Source: WHTB01 sp050699035
GTDB taxonomy: Bacteria > Actinomycetota > Actinomycetes > Propionibacteriales > Nocardioidaceae
NCBI GenBank assembly: GCA_050699035.1
Contig: JBOHDE010000009.1
Location: 1 to 35,963, forward strand
DNA: 35,963 nt
Direction of reading: 5' to 3'
This document shows, piece by piece, positions 24,860 to 32,816 of the stretch. A model generated the notes under the pieces. That model searched no databases and was not told the origin of the DNA. It worked only from the letters and a program-made list of their open reading frames with translations. Every line of letters starts with the position of its first letter. Within the stretch, counting starts at the first letter, position 1. Position numbers and translations under genes: made by a program.

Positions 24860-26955
24860 CGCGTCTCCACCTGCAGCAGGAGCAGGCTGCGCCCCGGCAG
24901 TGTCACCATGCCGCCCGCGTCGTGCGTCACCGGCGCGTCGTCCTCGCGGGCCGTACTCAGCACCTCGACGAAACCGCCCGGCAGGTCCGGCAGCCGGACC
25001 TCGCAGTCGTCGGCGCCGGCGTGCATCCAGACGACGTACGAGTGGTCGCTGATCACCTCACCGTGCGGACCGCGGGTGCGGATCGCGTCACCGGACAGCA
25101 GGAAGCCGAGGGTACGGAGCTCCGGGTCGTGCCAGTCGGCGCCGGCCAGCTCACCGCCGTCGGGGTGCAGCCAGGTGAGGTCCTTGCGCCCACCCTCGAC
25201 CGACGGCCGGCCGACGAAGAAGTGCCGCTGGCGCAGCACATGGTGATCGGCGCGCAGCCGGAGCAGCCGGCGGGTGAGGTCGTGCAGCTCCGGCCAGGCG
25301 TCGTCGTCGCTCCAGTCCACCCAGGACATCTCGTTGTCCTGGCAGTACGCGTTGTTGTTGCCGCGCTGGGTGCGGCCGCGCTCGTCGCCGGCCACGATCA
25401 TCGGAACCCCGGTCGAGAGCAGCAGGGTGGCCATCAGGTTGGCCGCCTGGCGGCGCCGGAGGGCGTTGACGTCCGGGTCGTCGGTCTCCCCCTCGACCCC
25501 GTGGTTCCAGGACCGGTTGTCGTCGGTGCCGTCCCGGTCGTCCTCGCGGTTCGCCTCGTTGTGCTTGCGGTCGTACGACGTGAGGTCGCGCAGGGTGAAG
25601 CCGTCATGGGCGGTGACGAAGTTGACCGACGAGAACGGATGCCTGCCGTCGTCCGCGTACAGGTCGCTCGACCCGGCCAGCCGCCAGGCGAGGTCGCTGA
25701 TCGCCCCCTGGCCACGCCAGAAGTCGCGCACGCTGTCGCGGAACTTGTCGTTCCACTCGCACCACGGCGCGGGGAACGAACCGACCTGGTAGCCCTCGGC
25801 GGTGAGGTCCCACGGCTCCGCGACCAGCTTCACGTCGCGCAGCACGGGGTCCTGGCCGATCGCCGACAGGAACGGTCCTTGCAGGTCGACGCTCTCGCCG
25901 TCGCGGGCCAGCGCGGAGGCCAGGTCGAAGCGGAACCCGTCGACGTGCATCTCGGTGACCCAATACCGCAGGGAGTCCAAGATTAGCTGCAGCGCCTGCG
26001 GCTGCGTCGCGTCGACGGTGTTGCCGCAGCCGGTGACGTCGGCGTACGTGCCGTCGGGGTGATGCCGGTAGTACGCGAGGTCGCCATACCCCCGAAAGAG
26101 CAGCGACGGGCCCTCCGGACCGACCTCGCCGGTGTGGTTGTAGACGACGTCCAGGATGACCTCGAGGCCGGCGGCGTGCAGGTCCTTGACCATCTGCTTG
26201 AACTCGCGCACCTGCTGGCCGCGGCTCCCGGACGAGGAGTACGGCGCATGCGGTGCGAAGAACCCGACGCTGTTGTAGCCCCAGTAGTTTGTCAGCCCGT
26301 TGTCCGCGACCTTCTGCTCCGTGACGAAGTGGTGCACCGGCAGCAGCTCGACGGCGGTCACCCCGAGGTCGCGCAGGTAGCCGGTGACCGCGGGGTGCGC
26401 CAGCCCGGCGTACGTGCCGCGCAGCTCCTCGGGTACGTCGGGGTGGAGGGCGGTGAACCCCTTGACGTGCAGCTCGGCAACCACGGTCTTGGACCACCGC
26501 CGACGCAGCAGCGTGTCACCGGCCCAGTCGAAGTCGTCGTCGACCACGACCGAGCGGGGCACGAACGGTGCCGAGTCCCGGTCGTCGCGCTGGTCGGGGT
26601 CGTCCACGCGGTGCGCGAAGACCTCGTCGCGCCAGGTGAGCTCGCCGTCGATCGCCCGGGCGTACGGGTCGAGGAGCAGCTGGGCCGGGTTGAACCGTTG
26701 GCCCCGCGACGGGTCCCACCTCCCGTCGACCCGGAAGCCGTACTCCTGCCCGGCGCCGACGCCGACGACCAGCCCGTGCCAGACGCCGAGCGTGCGCTCG
26801 CTCAGCGGGAGCCGGGTCTCCGCGCCGGCGTCGTCGAACAGGCACACCTCGACACCGCTGGCATCTGGTGCCCAGACAGCGAAGTTCGTGCCGTCGGTCG
26901 TGACGCTGGCCCCGAGGGGTGCGTGGCCACCGGGCCACAGGGTCGCGCTGGTCAT
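24856..26955 (-). CDS. glgX: Glycogen debranching enzyme GlgX
   Basis: The 699-residue GH13 subfamily 11 isoamylase-type enzyme hydrolyses alpha-1,6 branches. An N-terminal CBM48 domain (residues about 8-110, GTNFAVWAPDASGVEVCLFD) precedes the barrel. The catalytic residues are Asp344 (GFRFDLASAL), Glu380 (VAEPWD) and Asp451 (TAHDGFT). DNEMSWVDW and the C-terminal beta domain match GlgX/TreX. The start ATG 26955 has GGGGAGGA (26970-26963) correctly spaced. It is divergent from the enoyl-CoA hydratase gene and convergent with the EEP gene. With GlgP it forms the breakdown arm of the alpha-glucan cycle. TreX-type enzymes act with TreY/TreZ, but no such genes are present, so glycogen turnover is favoured. 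Confidence 0.95.
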   Translation of the reverse strand: MTSATLWPGGHAPLGASVTTDGTNFAVWAPDASGVEVCLFDDAGAETRLPLSERTLGVWHGLVVGVGAGQEYGFRVDGRWDPSRGQRFNPAQLLLDPYARAIDGELTWRDEVFAHRVDDPDQRDDRDSAPFVPRSVVVDDDFDWAGDTLLRRRWSKTVVAELHVKGFTALHPDVPEELRGTYAGLAHPAVTGYLRDLGVTAVELLPVHHFVTEQKVADNGLTNYWGYNSVGFFAPHAPYSSSGSRGQQVREFKQMVKDLHAAGLEVILDVVYNHTGEVGPEGPSLLFRGYGDLAYYRHHPDGTYADVTGCGNTVDATQPQALQLILDSLRYWVTEMHVDGFRFDLASALARDGESVDLQGPFLSAIGQDPVLRDVKLVAEPWDLTAEGYQVGSFPAPWCEWNDKFRDSVRDFWRGQGAISDLAWRLAGSSDLYADDGRHPFSSVNFVTAHDGFTLRDLTSYDRKHNEANREDDRDGTDDNRSWNHGVEGETDDPDVNALRRRQAANLMATLLLSTGVPMIVAGDERGRTQRGNNNAYCQDNEMSWVDWSDDDAWPELHDLTRRLLRLRADHHVLRQRHFFVGRPSVEGGRKDLTWLHPDGGELAGADWHDPELRTLGFLLSGDAIRTRGPHGEVISDHSYVVWMHAGADDCEVRLPDLPGGFVEVLSTAREDDAPVTHDAGGMVTLPGRSLLLLQVETR

Positions 26956-27047
26956 CGGGTCATCCTCCCCGATCGGCGCGCCGGCCGGAGCGGAAGGGCG
27001 GTGTCATAGGCTCCTCGCCACCGAGTTTCTGCTGCTGAGGAGGATCC

Positions 27048-27827
27048 GTGGGCGAGTTCGTACGCCTCGAGGTCGAGGACGGGGTCGGGACGATCCGACT
27101 GGACCGGCCGAAGATGAACGCGCTGAACGTGCAGGTCCAGGAGGAGATCCGGGTCGCCGCGCAGGAGGCCGCCACGCGTTCGGACGTCCGGGCGGTCGTC
27201 CTCTACGGCGGTGAGCGCGTGTTCGCGGCCGGCGCGGACATCAAGGAGATGGCCGAGATGTCGTACCCGGACATGGTCGAGCGCGGGGGGCCGCTCCAGG
27301 CGTCGCTCACCGCGGTCGCCCGGATCCCGAAGCCGGTCGTCGCCGCGATCACCGGGTACGCGCTGGGCGGCGGGCTCGAGCTGGCCCTGTGCGCCGACAT
27401 CCGGGTCGCCGCCGACGACACGAAGGTGGGTCAGCCGGAGATCCTGCTGGGGATCATCCCGGGCGCCGGCGGCACACAGCGGCTCTCCCGGCTGGTCGGT
27501 CCGGCCAAGGCCAAGGACATCATCTTCACCGGCCGGTTCGTCGAGGCCGACGAGGCGCTGCGGATCGGCCTCGTGGACCAGGTGGTGTCGGCGGCCGAGG
27601 TGTACGAGGCTGCGCGGGCGTGGGCGGCGCAGTTCGCGAACGGCCCGGCGTACGCGATCCGGGCGGCCAAGGACGCCATCGACCGCGGGCTCGAGACCGA
27701 CCTGGTGACGGGCCTGGAGATCGAGCGCCAGTTGTTCGCGGGGCTGTTCGCCACCGAGGACCGCGGCATCGGCATGCAGTCGTTCGTCGAGAGCGGACCC
27801 GGCAAGGCGAAGTTCGTCGGACAATGA
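27048..27827 (+). CDS. Enoyl-CoA hydratase/isomerase (EchA17-like)
   Basis: The 259-residue crotonase-fold enzyme has the oxyanion-hole region FAAGADIKEM and both catalytic glutamates, Glu111 (ALGGGLELALCADIRVAADD) and Glu131 (VGQPEILLGIIPGAGGTQRL). A hydratase reaction in beta-oxidation or amino-acid breakdown is therefore likely. The start GTG 27048 follows a strong GAGGAGGA (27037-27044). A -10-like TAGGCT lies at 27007-27012. The stop overlaps the methyltransferase start by 4 bp (ATGA, 27824-27827). The order ECH then this methyltransferase type matches M. tuberculosis echA17-Rv3038c as recalled, so it may belong to that conserved block and not to a fatty-acid operon. Confidence 0.92.
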   Translation: MGEFVRLEVEDGVGTIRLDRPKMNALNVQVQEEIRVAAQEAATRSDVRAVVLYGGERVFAAGADIKEMAEMSYPDMVERGGPLQASLTAVARIPKPVVAAITGYALGGGLELALCADIRVAADDTKVGQPEILLGIIPGAGGTQRLSRLVGPAKAKDIIFTGRFVEADEALRIGLVDQVVSAAEVYEAARAWAAQFANGPAYAIRAAKDAIDRGLETDLVTGLEIERQLFAGLFATEDRGIGMQSFVESGPGKAKFVGQ

Positions 27828-28774
27828 GCGACCCGGCGCCGCACCCGAACGCGTCGGCCGCCGAGGTCGAGGCCGCGTGGCACGACACCAAGCTGGCCCA
27901 GGTGCTCTACCACGACTGGGAGGCGCAGACCTACGACGAGAAGTGGTCGATCAGCTTCGACCAGCGCTGCATCGACTATGCCCGGGACCGGTTCACCGCG
28001 GTCGCGGGCGACGCCGGCTGGCCATACCCGACCTCCCTCGAGATCGGCTGTGGCACCGGCTTCTTCACGCTCAACCTCACGCTCGCCGGTGTCATCGAGG
28101 ACCCGCACGTCACCGACATCTCGCCGGGCATGGTCGAGGTGGCCAAGCGCAACGCCGACGGCCTCGGGTTCAGCATCGAGGGACGTGCCGCGGACGCAGA
28201 GACGCTGCCCTACGACGACGACACGTTCGACCTGGTGATCGGCCACGCGGTCATCCACCACATCCCCGACGTGGAGCTGGCCTTCCGCGAGATGCTGCGG
28301 GTGCTCAAGCCCGGCGGGCGGGTGGTGATCTGCGGGGAGCCGACGCGGTACGGCGACTTCGTGGCCCGCCGGCTGTCCCGGGCGACCTGGGCGGCGACCA
28401 CGCGGCTCACCCGGCTGCCGGTTCTTCGGTCCCGGTGGGGCCGTCCGCAGGAGGAGCTCGACGAGTCGTCGCGGGCTGCTGCGCTGGAGGCCGTCGTCGA
28501 CCTGCACACGTTCGACCCCGACACGCTGGCCCGCACGGTGGCCCGGGCCGGGGGAGTGGACGTCTCGACGGTGACCGACGAGCTGCTCGCCGCCTGGTGG
28601 GGCTGGCCGGTGCGCACGTTCGAGGCGGCGGTGCCCGCCGAGCGGCTCGGGGTGAGGTGGCGGATGTTCGCCTACCGGTCCTGGCGGGCGCTGTCGCGGG
28701 TGGACGCGGTGCTCGACCGGGTCGTACCCGACGAGCTCTTCTACAACGTGTCGGTGACCGCGCTCAAACCCTGA
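27824..28774 (+). CDS. Class I SAM-dependent methyltransferase (Rv3038c-like)
   Basis: The 316-residue protein has a class I methyltransferase core: motif I LEIGCGTGFFTLNL, a motif II-like DPHVTDISPGMVEVAKRNAD, and FDLVIGHAVIHHIPDVELAF then MLRVLKPGGRVVICGEPTRY. Its N-terminal segment LAQVLYHDWEAQTYDEKWSI and the later DESSRAAALEAVVDLHTF closely resemble my recollection of mycobacterial Rv3038c. The substrate is unknown. In mycobacteria the neighbourhood is tied to methylated polysaccharide or envelope biology. It starts at ATG 27824 inside the hydratase stop, so it is translationally coupled. Cytoplasmic, with a Trp-rich C-terminal helical region. Confidence 0.85.
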   Translation: MSDPAPHPNASAAEVEAAWHDTKLAQVLYHDWEAQTYDEKWSISFDQRCIDYARDRFTAVAGDAGWPYPTSLEIGCGTGFFTLNLTLAGVIEDPHVTDISPGMVEVAKRNADGLGFSIEGRAADAETLPYDDDTFDLVIGHAVIHHIPDVELAFREMLRVLKPGGRVVICGEPTRYGDFVARRLSRATWAATTRLTRLPVLRSRWGRPQEELDESSRAAALEAVVDLHTFDPDTLARTVARAGGVDVSTVTDELLAAWWGWPVRTFEAAVPAERLGVRWRMFAYRSWRALSRVDAVLDRVVPDELFYNVSVTALKP

Positions 28775-28950
28775 GCGCTTCGCGGGCCGGGCGGACGCCG
28801 CCGTTCGCACTGAGGTTGCACGTATGCATACTCAGCTTGCCGCCGACCTCGCGCGAGATAGACGTTCTCGGGGTCCATCGATGCCCGGCAAGCCCGGGAT
28901 CGTCCATCTCGGCGTTCCGGGCGCCGGGCCAACGGTCGGCAGGCATGCTC

Positions 28951-28972
28951 TCTGCCGACATGTGTCCGCAGA
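28951..28972. repeat. 22-bp dyad repeat, family 3, copy 2
   Basis: Identical over the 22-bp dyad to the copy at 18946, including the C-C mismatch, and followed by ATGCAC in place of ATGCAT. It is 51 bp from the next copy in the same orientation. Confidence 0.7.
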
Positions 28973-29001
28973 ATGCACGTGGGGCCGGCGACGGCGTGCG
29001 A

Positions 29002-29023
29002 TCTGCCGACACATGTCCGCGGA
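29002..29023. repeat. 22-bp dyad repeat, family 3, copy 3
   Basis: Differs from copies 1 and 2 mainly in its centre, CA in place of TG, and by one outer A-to-G change that still allows a G-U pair. The dyad is preserved, which suggests selection on symmetry. Confidence 0.65.
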
Positions 29024-29114
29024 ATGTATGCGGCCCCGCGGCGCCGTTGCACCATCTGCCACCACTCGGCGCGACATCGTGCATAGTTCGCCGCAGGCTC
29101 GCCGGCAGTCGAGG

Positions 29115-29164
29115 GTCGCGTGTCATGTGTCGGGCCTGACGCCGCGGGGCCGATGACACGCGAC
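29115..29164. repeat. Hairpin repeat, family 2, copy 3 (50 bp)
   Basis: Exactly 50 bp with perfect 11-bp terminal arms GTCGCGTGTCA and TGACACGCGAC and a diverged centre, followed by TGGCGGC as in the other copies. It lies 16 bp beyond the stop of the minus-strand SGNH gene, so here it could also terminate that transcript. Confidence 0.75.
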
Positions 29165-29180
29165 TGGCGGCTCGGGTGAG

Positions 29181-30368
29181 CTACAGACCGTCCACGACGG
29201 TGTCGCTGAAACCGTCCATCTCGGCCAGCTGCCGGGCGAAGCCCGCGGCACCCTTGGGCGCGAGGTGGAGTGCGTCGCGGCTGGAGCCGTCACCCCACCA
29301 GTCGCCGAACCGGTCGACCTCGAACAGCGGTACGTCGGCGGACGCGGCGAGCCGCCGCGCCGACTGCTGGCGCTTGGCGTCGTACCCACGGCCGGCCGCC
29401 TCGAGGTTCGCCTGGTGCGGCGGAGGGTACGGGATCTCGAACGCGAGCACGGTCACGCCGTTCTCGCGCAGCAGCCCGACCATCTCTTTGAACGACGCCT
29501 TCGCCTCGTCGTGGATGGTGGGATAACCAGGGAAGCCACGCTTCATCCGCTGGTCACTGGTCTTCTCCACCTGCGCGACTGTCATCGACGGGTGCGCGAG
29601 ATAGCCGTCCGGCCGCAGGATGCTGTCGGCGTCGACGCGGTAGGCGTGCGACAGCTGGACGCCGGCCTGGGCCTGGGCGACCTGGTCGGGGCGGGATCGG
29701 AAGCGGAACAGCAGGTCCTCGCGGTCGCGGACGCAGCGCCGTTCCTCGGCGGAGCGCCAGTCGCGGTCACAGCCCTCGACGACCGACGACAGTGGCTCCC
29801 GGCTCACTTCGTCGCGGTAGAACAGGTCACCCTCCGCGGCTCGTGTGGAGATGCCGATCACCGCGACCTTGGGCAGCACGTCGTGGCGCTCCGCGTAGCG
29901 AACGACCAGCCGGTTGACGCCCCAGCGGGCCCGGCTGCTGGCCGCGTTGAACACCCGTACGGACTGACCGGCCTGCTGGGCCAGGGCGTCTCCGAGGATC
30001 GCCGGGTCGACGCCCTGCTGGGTCATCGAGTCGCCGAGCAGAAGTACGTCGGGGGCGCCGTCGCGCCACAGGTTGTTGACCATCGTCTCGAACGCCATGC
30101 CGTGGGTCGGCGCCTCGGCGAGCCGGTTGTCGGCGATCCACTGCTCGATCTGCTCGTCGGTGACGTCGGCGGGCATCTGCCCGGTCGGCGTGGTCCCAGG
30201 TGTCGGCGTCGGCGTCGGCGACTCGCCATCGGTGTGGGACGCCGGCTCGGCATCCGCCTGGAGCTTGCTGGCGGACACGCCGCAGGCAGCGACCAGCGCG
30301 GCCGTCAGGGAGGCGACGGCAGCGGCCCGCAGCGGGGCGACCCAGGACCTGGGTAGCAGATGAGGCAT
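29181..30368 (-). CDS. SGNH-hydrolase-fold lipoprotein
   Basis: The 395-residue product begins with a lipoprotein signal ending LVAAC (Cys29), then a Pro/Thr-rich linker (about 45-66). The extracellular domain has an SGNH/GDSL signature: Ser114 in LLLGDSMTQQGVD and the Asp365/His368 pair in SRDALHLAPKG. It probably hydrolyses or transfers an acyl ester at the cell surface, such as on envelope polysaccharide or lipid. ATG 30368 was chosen as it immediately precedes the signal peptide. It is unlike mycobacterial OctT, a cytosolic SGNH acyltransferase, in carrying this signal. Neighbours include a sugar acyltransferase and a glycosyltransferase, consistent with an envelope glycan role, but the substrate is unknown. 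Confidence 0.82.
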   Translation of the reverse strand: MPHLLPRSWVAPLRAAAVASLTAALVAACGVSASKLQADAEPASHTDGESPTPTPTPGTTPTGQMPADVTDEQIEQWIADNRLAEAPTHGMAFETMVNNLWRDGAPDVLLLGDSMTQQGVDPAILGDALAQQAGQSVRVFNAASSRARWGVNRLVVRYAERHDVLPKVAVIGISTRAAEGDLFYRDEVSREPLSSVVEGCDRDWRSAEERRCVRDREDLLFRFRSRPDQVAQAQAGVQLSHAYRVDADSILRPDGYLAHPSMTVAQVEKTSDQRMKRGFPGYPTIHDEAKASFKEMVGLLRENGVTVLAFEIPYPPPHQANLEAAGRGYDAKRQQSARRLAASADVPLFEVDRFGDWWGDGSSRDALHLAPKGAAGFARQLAEMDGFSDTVVDGL

Positions 30369-30479
30369 GCGCGCGAGGTTAGCAACCAGACGACCAGGAT
30401 TCACGCCACGCGGCGCTGGCGACGTGACCTGGGTTACAGGGCTGGATGCGTGGGTGGACCTCAGGGGTCTGCGGGCATC

Positions 30480-30535
30480 GACTGGCGCGTTCCGTAGGGA
30501 CAAACCGGACTGCGGGCCTACGCAACGCGCCAGTC
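30480..30535. repeat. 19-bp-arm hairpin in the SGNH-acyltransferase spacer
   Basis: The arms GACTGGCGCGTTCCGTAGG (30480-30498) and CCTACGCAACGCGCCAGTC (30517-30535) match at 18 of 19 positions around an 18-nt loop. It may be an RNA structure, a terminator or a mobile palindrome. Confidence 0.65.
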
Positions 30536-30577
30536 AACGAAGTGGAGTGCCGGTCCCGTACCCAGCGGGAGGCACGA

Positions 30578-30619
30578 CGTCCGAAGCCTGGGGCCCTCCA
30601 CGGCTCTGTTCTTCGGACG
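30578..30619. repeat. Second inverted repeat in the same spacer
   Basis: CGTCCGAAG (30578-30586) and CTTCGGACG (30611-30619) are perfect complements with a 24-nt loop. GCAC/GTGC next to each arm extends the pairing if a 3-nt bulge is allowed. Confidence 0.5.
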
Positions 30620-30630
30620 TGCGCCCACCG

Positions 30631-30689
30631 CCGTGACCGACGAGTTTGCGGTCAACCGCGGCCGACGACAGCAAAGTCGTCGGTTACGA
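30631..30689. repeat. Third, branched inverted repeat in the same spacer
   Basis: The outer arms 30631-30647 and 30673-30689 match at about 14 of 17 positions. A competing inner pair CCGACGAC/GTCGTCGG (30662-30669 and 30676-30683, 6-nt loop) and a small GCGG/CCGC stem (30648-30659) allow two mutually exclusive folds. That pattern fits a switch-like leader, but nothing identifies a ligand. Confidence 0.45.
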
Positions 30690-30758
30690 CCGTCACACAT
30701 CCAGCAGGCAATCTTTGACGCGCCGGTGCGAGCCGACACGCGCCGACCTGCAGGGGGA

Positions 30759-30764
30759 TACAGT
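30759..30764 (+). promoter_or_regulatory. Putative -10 element for the acyltransferase gene
   Basis: TACAGT is followed by 7 bp and then GTG 30772, again placing the predicted start point on the start codon. If correct, the hairpins upstream are not part of this transcript. Confidence 0.35.
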
Positions 30765-30771
30765 CCCGCAC

Positions 30772-31503
30772 GTGCTGTCTCGGCGTACGCGTGACCCGCA
30801 GCAGGCGAGGCTGTTCGGCGTCGCCGGCCTCCGCTGGGTGTTGGCCCACCGAGCCTGGACGCCGTACTACCTGGTGCGTTACTGGCGGTACGCCATGCTC
30901 CGGCTCCGCCACCCGGACGTGGTCACCGAGGGCTTCGTGCTCCTCGGCCGACGGGTCGACATCGAGCTGCGCCGGGGCTACGGCCGGATCGTGCTCGGCC
31001 GCTGGGTGCACCTCGGCGACGGCACCAGCCTGCGCGCCCACGAGGGCACGCTGCGGATCGGGGACAAGGTCGTCTTCGGCTCGCACAACGTCGTCAACTG
31101 CTACCTCGACGTCGAGATCGGCGCGGGCACGCTGCTCGCGGACTGGATCTACGTCACCGACTTCGACCACGTCACCACCGACGTCACCCGGCCGATCAAG
31201 GACCAGGGGATCGTGAAGGCGCCGGTCCGGATCGGGCCGGACTGCTGGCTGGCCGCGAAGGTCAGCGTGCTCCGTGGCGCTGATGTCGGGCGCGGCTGCG
31301 TGCTCGCCGCCCACACGGTCGCCCGTGGGACGTACCCGGACTTCGCGGTCGTCGCCGGCATCCCCGGCCGGGTCGTCAAGGACCGGCTGGAGGTGTACGC
31401 CGACGACGCGGCCAACCGCGCATACCTGGAGCGGCTGGCCGAGCACACCCGAGACGTCGCCGAAGGCCGGATCTCTCAGCCGCCGCGCGCCCCGAAGAGC
31501 TGA
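30772..31503 (+). CDS. Hexapeptide-repeat O-acyltransferase (Rv3034c-like)
   Basis: The 243-residue protein has a left-handed beta-helix of imperfect hexapeptides (about residues 75-205, for example VRIGPDCWLAAKVSVLRGAD then VGRGCVLAAHTV), as in maltose/galactoside acetyltransferases. Residues FDH in YVTDFDHVTTD provide a likely catalytic His. The N-terminal WVLAHRAWTPYYLVRYWRYA strongly resembles M. tuberculosis Rv3034c as recalled. That gene sits in the methylglucose-lipopolysaccharide region, so acylation of a cytosolic glucan or sugar is a plausible role. GTG 30772 is preferred over longer forms because the upstream frame crosses hairpins and the -10 placement fits. The 3' end overlaps the convergent glycosyltransferase gene by 28 bp. 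Confidence 0.82.
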   Translation: MLSRRTRDPQQARLFGVAGLRWVLAHRAWTPYYLVRYWRYAMLRLRHPDVVTEGFVLLGRRVDIELRRGYGRIVLGRWVHLGDGTSLRAHEGTLRIGDKVVFGSHNVVNCYLDVEIGAGTLLADWIYVTDFDHVTTDVTRPIKDQGIVKAPVRIGPDCWLAAKVSVLRGADVGRGCVLAAHTVARGTYPDFAVVAGIPGRVVKDRLEVYADDAANRAYLERLAEHTRDVAEGRISQPPRAPKS

Positions 31504-32744
31504 TTGCCCTCGGCGATCTCGAACGACGGTCGCGGCCGCGGCGAGGTCGTCGGCAGCCCGGCCCGGTGGTACCCCGCGAGTGTCCGCTCCGCCACGTCTG
31601 CCCAGCGGAAGTCGCGCTCGACCATCAGCCGTGCCTCCTTCTCGAGGCCGGCCCGCAGGTCGGCGTCGGCCAGCACACGGCAGACCGCCTCCACCCACGC
31701 CGTCGGGTCCTCGGGGTCGACCAGCAGGCCGGTGGTCTCGTGGTCGACCACCTCGGCGAGCCCGCCGACGTCGGCCGCGACGACGACCGTGCCCGCGGCC
31801 GCGGCCTCCAGTGCCACCAGGCCGAACGGCTCATAGCTCGACGGCACCAGGGCGACGTCGGCTCCCGCGACCAGGGTGGTCAGCTCGTCGTCGTCGAGCC
31901 AGCCGGTGAACCGCACGGCGCGGCCGAGCCGCAGCTCCTTCACCCGGGCCCGCAACGCCTCCTCCTGCCCCCCGCGGCCGGCGACCACCAGCCGGGTGCC
32001 CGCGTGCCGTCGGCGGATCCGGCGCAGCGCCGCCAGCACGGTCAGCACGCCCTTCTCGTACTCCAGGCGCCCGCTGTAGACCAGCAACGGGCCGCCGTCA
32101 CGCCACTGGTCGGCGGCCGACTCGGCGAGGTCGGGCGGCACCGACCAGGTGTCTGCGTCGACGCCGTTCGCGATCACCTCGACCTGCGGCTCGGGTACGG
32201 CGAACAGCGTCGACACCTCGGCGGCCATCGCGTCCGAACAGACCACGACCCGGTCGGCCGACCAGGTGAGCCACCACTCGACCGTGTGGATCGCCCGGTT
32301 GAGCGGGGCCGGCAGCCAGCCCTGCCAGCGGCCGGCCTCGGTGGCGTGCACGGTCGCGACCAGCGGGCAGCCGTACGCCGCCTGCAGGTTCGCCGCCGTG
32401 TGCGCCACCAGCCAGTCGTGCGCGTGCACCACGTCGGGGCGCCAGTCGCCGAGGGCGGTCAGCGCGCCACGGGTGAGCGCGTGGTCGAGGCCCATGGTCC
32501 AGGCGAGCAGGTCGTCGATCGGCAGGTGGGGTGGGTCCTGGCGTACCCGGATCACCCTGACGCCGTCGCACCGCTGGTCGGTCACCGGCCCGCCAGACGT
32601 ACCCGTGTCGCCGTCCGCCTGCTGGGTGAGGACGACCACGTCGTGACCTAATCGGGCCAGCGCCGTTGACAGGGCGTGGACGTGCCGTGCGAGGCCGCCG
32701 TATACCAGCGGCGGATACTCCCATGACACCATGAGAACGCGCAT
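31476..32744 (-). CDS. GT4 glycosyltransferase, Rv3032-like alpha-1,4-glucosyltransferase
   Basis: The 422-residue GT-B enzyme begins MRVLMVSWEYPPLVYGGLAR, with a Gly-rich N-terminal loop, DVVHAHDWLVAHTAANLQAA in the first domain and the nucleotide-sugar motif SSYEPFGLVALEAAAAGT (E-x7-E) in the second. The sequence resembles recalled Rv3032 of M. tuberculosis, an alpha-1,4-glucosyltransferase implicated in methylglucose lipopolysaccharide and capsular glucan elongation. It may alternatively supply maltose 1-phosphate or glycogen chains, as related GlgM/GlgA proteins do. ATG 32744 precedes the conserved N-terminus. A TAACAT (32760-32755) 10 bp upstream could be its -10. No separate glgA, glgM or glgC gene was seen, so this is the only chain-elongating GT here besides GlgE. 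Confidence 0.85.
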   Translation of the reverse strand: MRVLMVSWEYPPLVYGGLARHVHALSTALARLGHDVVVLTQQADGDTGTSGGPVTDQRCDGVRVIRVRQDPPHLPIDDLLAWTMGLDHALTRGALTALGDWRPDVVHAHDWLVAHTAANLQAAYGCPLVATVHATEAGRWQGWLPAPLNRAIHTVEWWLTWSADRVVVCSDAMAAEVSTLFAVPEPQVEVIANGVDADTWSVPPDLAESAADQWRDGGPLLVYSGRLEYEKGVLTVLAALRRIRRRHAGTRLVVAGRGGQEEALRARVKELRLGRAVRFTGWLDDDELTTLVAGADVALVPSSYEPFGLVALEAAAAGTVVVAADVGGLAEVVDHETTGLLVDPEDPTAWVEAVCRVLADADLRAGLEKEARLMVERDFRWADVAERTLAGYHRAGLPTTSPRPRPSFEIAEGNQLFGARGG

Positions 32745-32816
32745 AGTTCGCGCGATGTTACATACCGGGTCACTCGCCGGCCGCTTTCGGTGCGACCGGC
32801 ACGAGGAGGAGCACAC

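Larger units (their letters stand above)
28775..29180. other. 406-bp convergent spacer with three repeat families
   Basis: There is no recognisable gene between the convergent methyltransferase and SGNH genes. The spacer contains a degenerate family 1 unit (28806-28826, GGTTGCACGTATG), two family 3 dyads (28951-28972 and 29002-29023), the TGCCACCACTCGGCGCGA motif (29058-29075) also found at 18993, and a family 2 hairpin (29115-29164). Small GC hairpins near 28884-28898 could help terminate the forward operon. Confidence 0.6.
30369..30771. other. 403-bp divergent spacer with stacked hairpins
   Basis: No gene is evident. An open frame continuous with the acyltransferase runs back to 30646, but it crosses the hairpins and has no family resemblance. 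Three strong inverted repeats occupy 30480-30689, then a -10-like TACAGT just before the acyltransferase start. The SGNH promoter must lie at the left end but was not resolved. Confidence 0.55.

Noticed and set aside
30646..30771. N-terminal extension of the acyltransferase
   Set aside because: The 42 extra codons cross strong hairpins and do not resemble the family N-terminus. A -10-like TACAGT fits a start at GTG 30772.
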